Assembly: GCF_028453695.1 (NCBI RefSeq)
Contig: NC_135774.1
Span: 29,078,001-29,142,000 of the forward strand
DNA: 64,000 nucleotides
Direction: 5' to 3'
From: Augochlora pura
Lineage: Eukaryota; Arthropoda; Insecta; Hymenoptera; Halictidae
The notes under the pieces are model-generated. The model searched no databases, was not told where the DNA came from, and saw nothing but the letters and a program-made list of their open reading frames with translations. The position numbers were made by a program, and so were the translations under genes. Shown in pieces: positions 58,901 through 64,000 of this stretch; position 1 is the first letter of the stretch; each line of letters starts with the position of its first letter.

Positions 58901-61785
58901 ATGGATACGACGCCGGTGTCCGACCAGCCAAGAACTCTTCTCAGCCCCTCGTGGTGGTCTTCGGCCTCTCCCTTCATCACATAATCGATGTCGTGAGTAT
59001 ACACTGTTGCCCCGACTTCTTGCTAGCCGCCTGATTCTCGTTCGTCTTTATTTTAGGATCGCCGAGGATTATTGAGATAAAAATGATTAGAACCTTTTCG
59101 ATATTTTTTCATGTCGTTGAAGAATTTAATTCCAAATTAGAGGGACGGAAATAACGTTTGCATCTAATAAGTTACTACTGTCCTCTTTGTGCGAGGAATT
59201 TTAAACAAAATGCAGATTCGCGATAGCTAATGCTACTTCTATCTCTTTACATTCTAAGAGATCAAAGGTACTCTACGGAGTAGAAGTATTTGCAGCCGTG
59301 TCCTTTCTATTCGAAATATTCCTCAGGCTTCTGGTCTTCTTTAGTAATTTTCTATTTATACGTACTGCGAAGCGTAATTCATTGGGATTTCAAGCTTGTA
59401 CAGTGAAGGTACATTTTCCTTTCACAAATGCTCGTTGTTTCTCGTCCTCCACAGCACGCTACTTTTCTGTTCTTATTTTATTCAATACTTATCGCACAGC
59501 ATTCAACATTATAAAATAGATGTCTTGAAAACAAAACGGAATTAGCTGAATCGGAGCGTGGAACCGTATTATTAGCTTAAACTCTTTCCGCGACGATTTC
59601 GGACGAACGCCAGGGTGACAGAGGTGGCTTTATGGAAATTTCGTAAATTGCTGTAAATTGGTTAGGTCAGCGCGGGACTCGCCTGATTCCGCGCCGGTAG
59701 GAAATCCACCGTAGTCGGCGGGCGTTCCGTCAAATATCCGAATTCGCCGCATGAAAAATTCGTTTGTACCGGAACGGTTTGAATAATGAGCTTCCCGCTC
59801 GCGGTGAATCGAAGTGGCTCGAGCGCAAACGGAACTTGAGCCTTTGAACCCCGGGAACGGTGCAGGAGGAGGAGGAGGAACGGTGGTGTCTCTTTGAAAG
59901 TGGAAAAAGTATTCCGTGGATCGCGGTGAAGTGAAATAATATCGAAAATGAAAGGAGCTATCTACGAACAAGGAACGGCGGGAGAATTTCACGTGGGGGG
60001 CCCGTTTCCCCCGAACGAATCAGAGACTTTTGAAATATCCGGGTCAAGCCTACTCGGACCAGCATTAACATCCACTTCGCCGGAAGTATCGGCAGTCTGC
60101 GATACTGCCGCCGTTTCAGCCCGACTAAATATCGATTTATATTCATTACGATATAGATATATATTTCTTTTTGCTGTCGCGGACACCGGCCTGACGACAG
60201 GAATAGAGGGGAAAGAGGGAGGGAGAGTATATATATATATATATATAGATATATATATGATCCTCTCTCGTGGGATTGTGAAGCGTCGGGTAACCGGAAA
60301 TACCCAAGACAAATTGCCGTCGGAACACGTAAGCCCGATGGAAACTTCGAAAGATTTATCTCTCGTGTGTACCTAACGAGAATCATCTTTCACCCTACAT
60401 ATTTTCATCGCGACTCGCCTAAAGACACTTATTCTTTCTCGGCCGCGGAGATGCGCCGCACCGAATCCTCGGGCTTCGGTTGCCGCGATTTAAACCGGCG
60501 ATTTGTCAAACACAGGTATCCTCCTCCGCCTCTCTTCTCGCGGAACTAGTCGACACTGCACTGATTTCTCGTATTCGGCCCGCCGCTAATAAGAAGCGGA
60601 TACACAAATGTCTCGCGGGATGCTGCAACACGTTTCACTTTTTAAGAAAGAAAATTAATACATAAGCATATTAGTTGCATTACTTTCAACGTTGCGATTT
60701 GTCAATTTTCTATCAGTTAATTTCCACAAGGCGCTTGAAATATTCTATATAAAACCGATGAAAGATTTCTAATATTTTTAATATATCAAAATTGTTGGAC
60801 CTTTGGGAGTTTGCTTTTAGAGAAGTTTAAAGGCCGGCGCGTCTGTTCATCACCAACTGTTCCTACTTGGGAACGAAGTATCGGATGGACGTAAAGTGCA
60901 CTCGCAGGAATTCCGTGTTGTTACAAAGGAAATATCGTGTTCACGAGGTTGAAAAGCGTCGTATCGGTTTTGCGGACCTCTTTAATTGCCCCCGGAAAAG
61001 TACATTTCTTTCGAACAGTGGGTGGATCGCTTCTGGCGGATGTATATATATATATATAGACCAGTTCTCTCAGTTGTTTGATTTGTCTCATCGCAGGACG
61101 AGAAGAACCAGATACTGACGACGAACTGTTGGGTCACGCAGGTATGGACGGACCATCATCTAAAATGGAACGCCTCGGAGTTCGCTGGTATCCAGGTGAT
61201 CCGCGTTCCGTACAACCGCGTCTGGAGGCCCGATACCATTCTTTACAACAAGTAAGACGCTGAGCCATTCTGTTTGCCAATCTAACCGGCGACAATTAAA
61301 GCTGAATCAAGGAGAGCCTTCTTACAGCTCTAGAAAATACCTCGAGAGGGAGAAAAATTATTCTACTGTCTTACGAAACAATTTTATATTCATGCATTTC
61401 CTGTGTTCGAGCATAGATTGTAGATAAATTCTACGAGTATAATTGTAGAAGTTATTGTAAAAATCTACAGAGAAGGAGTATTAGTCGTTAAGCACCATAG
61501 AATTGATTCGAGAAGTAGTAACAGTTATCGATTGTACGAGAGAGGACTCGTCTCGATTTCTTCTCCCCAATATTACCCAATATGCTCCGCTTTGTTTACA
61601 GCGCAGATCCGCAATACAGCTCGGCGGTCATCAATACGAACGTGATCGTCAGCCACACGGGGGAAGTGGTGTGGCTCAGCCACGGGATCTTTCGCAGCAG
61701 CTGCGACATCGACGTCGAGTTCTTCCCCTTCGACGAGCAACGCTGCGTCTTGAAGTGGGCGTCGTGGACCTACGATGGCTACCAA
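52999..61785 (+). CDS. Nicotinic acetylcholine receptor subunit, alpha7-like, 5' part only
   Basis: Four exons: 52999-53056, 58856-58992, 61097-61251, 61602-61785. All are flanked by GT and AG and join in phase into 178 codons. Exon 1 is a signal peptide (MSPLALFFHYGVLAITFGCG). Exon 2 holds the N-terminal helix and first strands (YRLTKHLLDGYDAGVRP, FGLSLHHIIDV) with an NSS glycosylation site. Exon 3 holds loop D (WTDHHLKWN), a second site NAS, and loop A (WRPDTILYN). Exon 4 holds SSCDIDVEFFPFDEQRC, the 13-residue Cys-loop, and loop B (WASWTYDGYQ). The receptor is an acetylcholine-gated cation channel of neurons, the target of neonicotinoids. The paired cysteines of loop C and the four membrane helices must lie beyond 64000. 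So alpha identity, and alpha7 in particular, rest on resemblance, not on those residues. Confidence 0.93.
53057..58855. other. Intron 1 of the receptor gene
   Basis: A 5.8-kb intron opening GTGAGT and closing TTCGCAG. It holds AT-rich stretches and a block of degenerate repeats at 55010-55400. CpG-rich segments (53700-54130, 54600-54800, 55660-56200, 56800-57450) have chance frames on both strands. No further exon was recognised. Confidence 0.7.
55010..55400 (+). repeat. Degenerate short repeat block in receptor intron 1
   Basis: Words such as GAAAAATTATA, GAAAAATTGTAGA and AGGCTT recur every 40-60 bases across about 390 bases. Copies are too diverged to define a fixed period. Confidence 0.45.
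58993..61096. other. Intron 2 of the receptor gene
   Basis: 2.1 kb from GTGAGT to CATCGCAG. Contains a (TA)n run at 60228-60258 and another at 61042-61058, the latter only 38 bases before the exon 3 acceptor, which could vary in length between individuals. No other exon seen. Confidence 0.65.
60228..60258. repeat. (TA)n microsatellite
   Basis: About fifteen TA units, once interrupted by AGA. Lies in receptor intron 2. Confidence 0.9.
61252..61601. other. Intron 3 of the receptor gene
   Basis: 350 bases from GTAAGA to TTTACAG. It splits an Asn codon (AA|C). AT-rich, nothing else recognised. Confidence 0.8.
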
Positions 61786-64000
61786 GTAAGACATCCACAG
61801 GGTGCAACGTCTCGGTCTACGTTACAATTTTTAACTGAGACCAGGAACTACCGAAGAACACGATTCTAGAACAGAAAACTTCCAATGGATTCTAGAACAT
61901 GGATTACAGGAATTTCCATAGAATTAGCTGCATCAAAACATGGAATATAAATTACGAAGCCTTCAAAATTGATCAGGCATACTTTCCAAACAAGTAAAGG
62001 TGATCGGAATTAATCAGCCACCCTATCGTAACAAGTAGAAGCGTCCATAATCGGTCAGACAATTTCTGTACAGCTTATCAACGCTCGCAGCAGCGGCAGG
62101 ACCGCGATCAGCCACGTCGAATCACTTAAAATTCATGATCGTACCCACTCGAAATTTTATTTTCATTTTCTCTAAGCCGTGGGGAGCCGGTAGGAAATTT
62201 TCTCTTCCGCGCTTTCGTCCAATTTTTTTTACCGCCTCCGATACCGTTTAAGAAGCGATTCTTCGTCGCGCGAGCTAAGAGTTCCCGGTCACGCTCTTGA
62301 ATTCGTTAGCCGGCGCGGAAACTCGGGCAAGTTCGCCGGTTCTTGCGAACGCGATGCACCATGCAAATTCGCCGGGGCGCAGAAGTTCTTGATCGGCGGT
62401 TAGGCGATTTAATCGGACAGCTTGTGCGACCTGCATCCGCGTCCCTCTGTTGCCCTCGATTCCGAACAGTTTCCTCCCCCGGGACGGCATGCAAATCGCG
62501 GGGGCGATATATAGGATGGGTTCCCGACGTCGGCGGACAATAAACAATACATGTATATATATATAATATATATATATTGTGTGTATATATATATATATAT
62601 GCCAGGGGAACCTTGAACGCTCGACGCGGTGACCAACTTTTTTCTCCCGTTTTCCCGTCTCGGGAAATCCCGCGATCGGACGACTGCCTCTCCATTTCTC
62701 GAGGAACGAGCTCACGGATTAGATCGAGGCCTGGTTCTTCGTTATTGTGCTCGCCTTCTCTTAAAAATCTCGGCGTTCTCTGGCTTCCTGCGCGGATCCA
62801 CGGAATTAAAAAGGCTCACAGTCAATGCGGTCTCTGCTCGCGCGACTACAAACTCGTGTGGGCTCCGGACTACTTGGCGTTAAAACTTTAACCGTAAAAT
62901 ACCGTGACTCCGAAATTAATATAGAGAACTCCCGCCCGAAAATTGGTGGAGTTCTACCTCATTAAACAACAGTATGCGTTAGCTTTAAATCCTCGATCGG
63001 TAGAGCCCTTCGGAAAGCTCATACTTTATAATTTAAAAATGTATAATATAGTCAGGGAAAATTGTACAATGGGGTTCATTGAAACAATTTTTTTACTAAC
63101 CAATAACGTACATTGCCTTTATACATTAATTCCCTTTATAGGGTTTGTTTTCAAGATTTCTACAAGAAAATGAGTGGGTGGAATCGAACGTAGTGAGAGC
63201 GTCAGAAGAATTTTACGATCGAGGAACGTGTACAAGCTGCCAGAAGGTAGACGAGGGGCCGGGATAGCCAGATTTCACGGAAAGAGGCCGAGCTTTCGCA
63301 AGTCCAGAGACGCTTAACAGGCGCAAATCGAAAATACCGGCTCGGCAAGTCGCGAAAATGGCCCGGGCAAATCGAACAGCTTAATCCCGCATGCGGGAAG
63401 AGTTGAATGCAAGGGCCCCGGGAGCCCACCCTTTCACCGAGTTTTTCCCATTTCCTATTCCGACGTTGAATACATTTTGCGTTTTTGTCGTCTAAAACGA
63501 TGGGAATACGATTCCGGGATTAGGCGCCACCGAAATATCTATCTGCGAAGTCTTGCGCCGCTCGTTCTTCATTATTTCCCACTGCGACGATCCTGTACAT
63601 AATTTATACTACATTAATCTGCCGTTTGTCTTATAATTCTTTTAAGACTATACGTGACAATTTATGGTTCATAAAAATATATCTTTATTCAGAAATCTGA
63701 AATGACAAGGTTTAGAACGGAAATTGAAACTTTTTGTTATTATATCGTCGGTGGAAGAATTAAATGTATAGTATACGATTATTCATGCTAGACTGAAGAA
63801 CACTAACGTATGAATAATAGAGTATTTAATTTCATACAATGCTAAATTAATTTCCTGCTGATTTTTGCAATAAATATTGTCGCATATAGTGTCGCGTGTA
63901 CCTTAGGCTGAGCTATTAACTTGTCAAACGTATTTGGACAATTATACTTCTACTGTAAATAATAGCGATTATCCTTGCGAATTCTTCCATACGAAAAAAT
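61786..64000. other. Intron 4 of the receptor gene, to the window edge
   Basis: Begins GTAAGA after TACCAA. A (TA)n/(TG) block is at 62551-62600. The next expected exon, with loop C and its paired cysteines, was not found, so it must lie to the right. CpG-rich frames at 62275-62890 and 63202-63429 have no domain. Confidence 0.6.
62551..62600. repeat. Compound (TA)n microsatellite
   Basis: Two TA runs separated by TGTGTG-like bases, about 50 bases in all. Confidence 0.9.

Noticed and set aside
59948..60386. 142-codon frames on both strands that include a TA microsatellite
   Set aside because: The YIYIYIDIY-type stretch is a translation of (TA)n. No coding support.
1..64000. CRISPR arrays, operons, riboswitches and other prokaryotic features
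   Set aside because: The window is clearly eukaryotic nuclear DNA with introns. The tandem arrays have no regular spacer structure.

Overview
The window is nuclear DNA of an insect, most likely an aculeate hymenopteran and probably a bee. The evidence is intron-containing genes, an insect-type nicotinic receptor, a eukaryotic tRNA-His, AT-rich simple repeats alternating with CpG-rich non-coding blocks, and MITE-type repeats that resemble ones I recall from bee and ant genomes (from memory, not searched). Two runs of exactly 100 N (8615-8714 and 31966-32065) are scaffold gaps. Most of the window is intergenic or intronic, and most long open frames in the GC-rich blocks are chance.

Layout. 1-23243 is gene-poor: one tRNA-His on the minus strand beside the first gap, a foldback MITE at 5547-5911, a TTAA-flanked MITE at 702-944, and several tandem repeats. 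23244-26756 (minus) holds a complete five-exon gene for a MARCH2/3-like membrane protein of 248 residues, whose RING-CH finger appears to lack two of its eight zinc ligands. Several MITE copies lie in its introns and next to it. 26757-47995 is again gene-poor, with MITEs, tandem arrays (106, 98 and 39 bp periods, and about 29 bp) and two speculative exons.

47996-52135 is the dense part. Ribosomal protein gene RpL4 (plus, eight coding exons, 458 residues) carries two U18-like C/D snoRNAs in separate introns, a possible H/ACA snoRNA in a third, and one apparent GC-AG intron. Convergent to it are two tandem minus-strand genes with alpha-crystallin/Hsp20-like sequence (125 and 178 residues), the second with an N-terminal pair of CxxC motifs.

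52999 to the right edge is the 5' part of a nicotinic acetylcholine receptor subunit gene (plus): signal-peptide exon, two ligand-binding-domain exons and the Cys-loop exon, all joining in phase. The loop C and transmembrane exons lie beyond the window.

How the parts relate: the RpL4 locus combines a ribosomal protein with snoRNAs that modify rRNA, a host arrangement also known in vertebrates. The receptor and MARCH genes are unrelated neighbours. The repeat fraction is dominated by non-autonomous DNA transposons: a TTAA family with CCCTTTGCA ends, a related CCCCTTGCA subfamily, and a TA-flanked foldback family with AGGGTGT ends.
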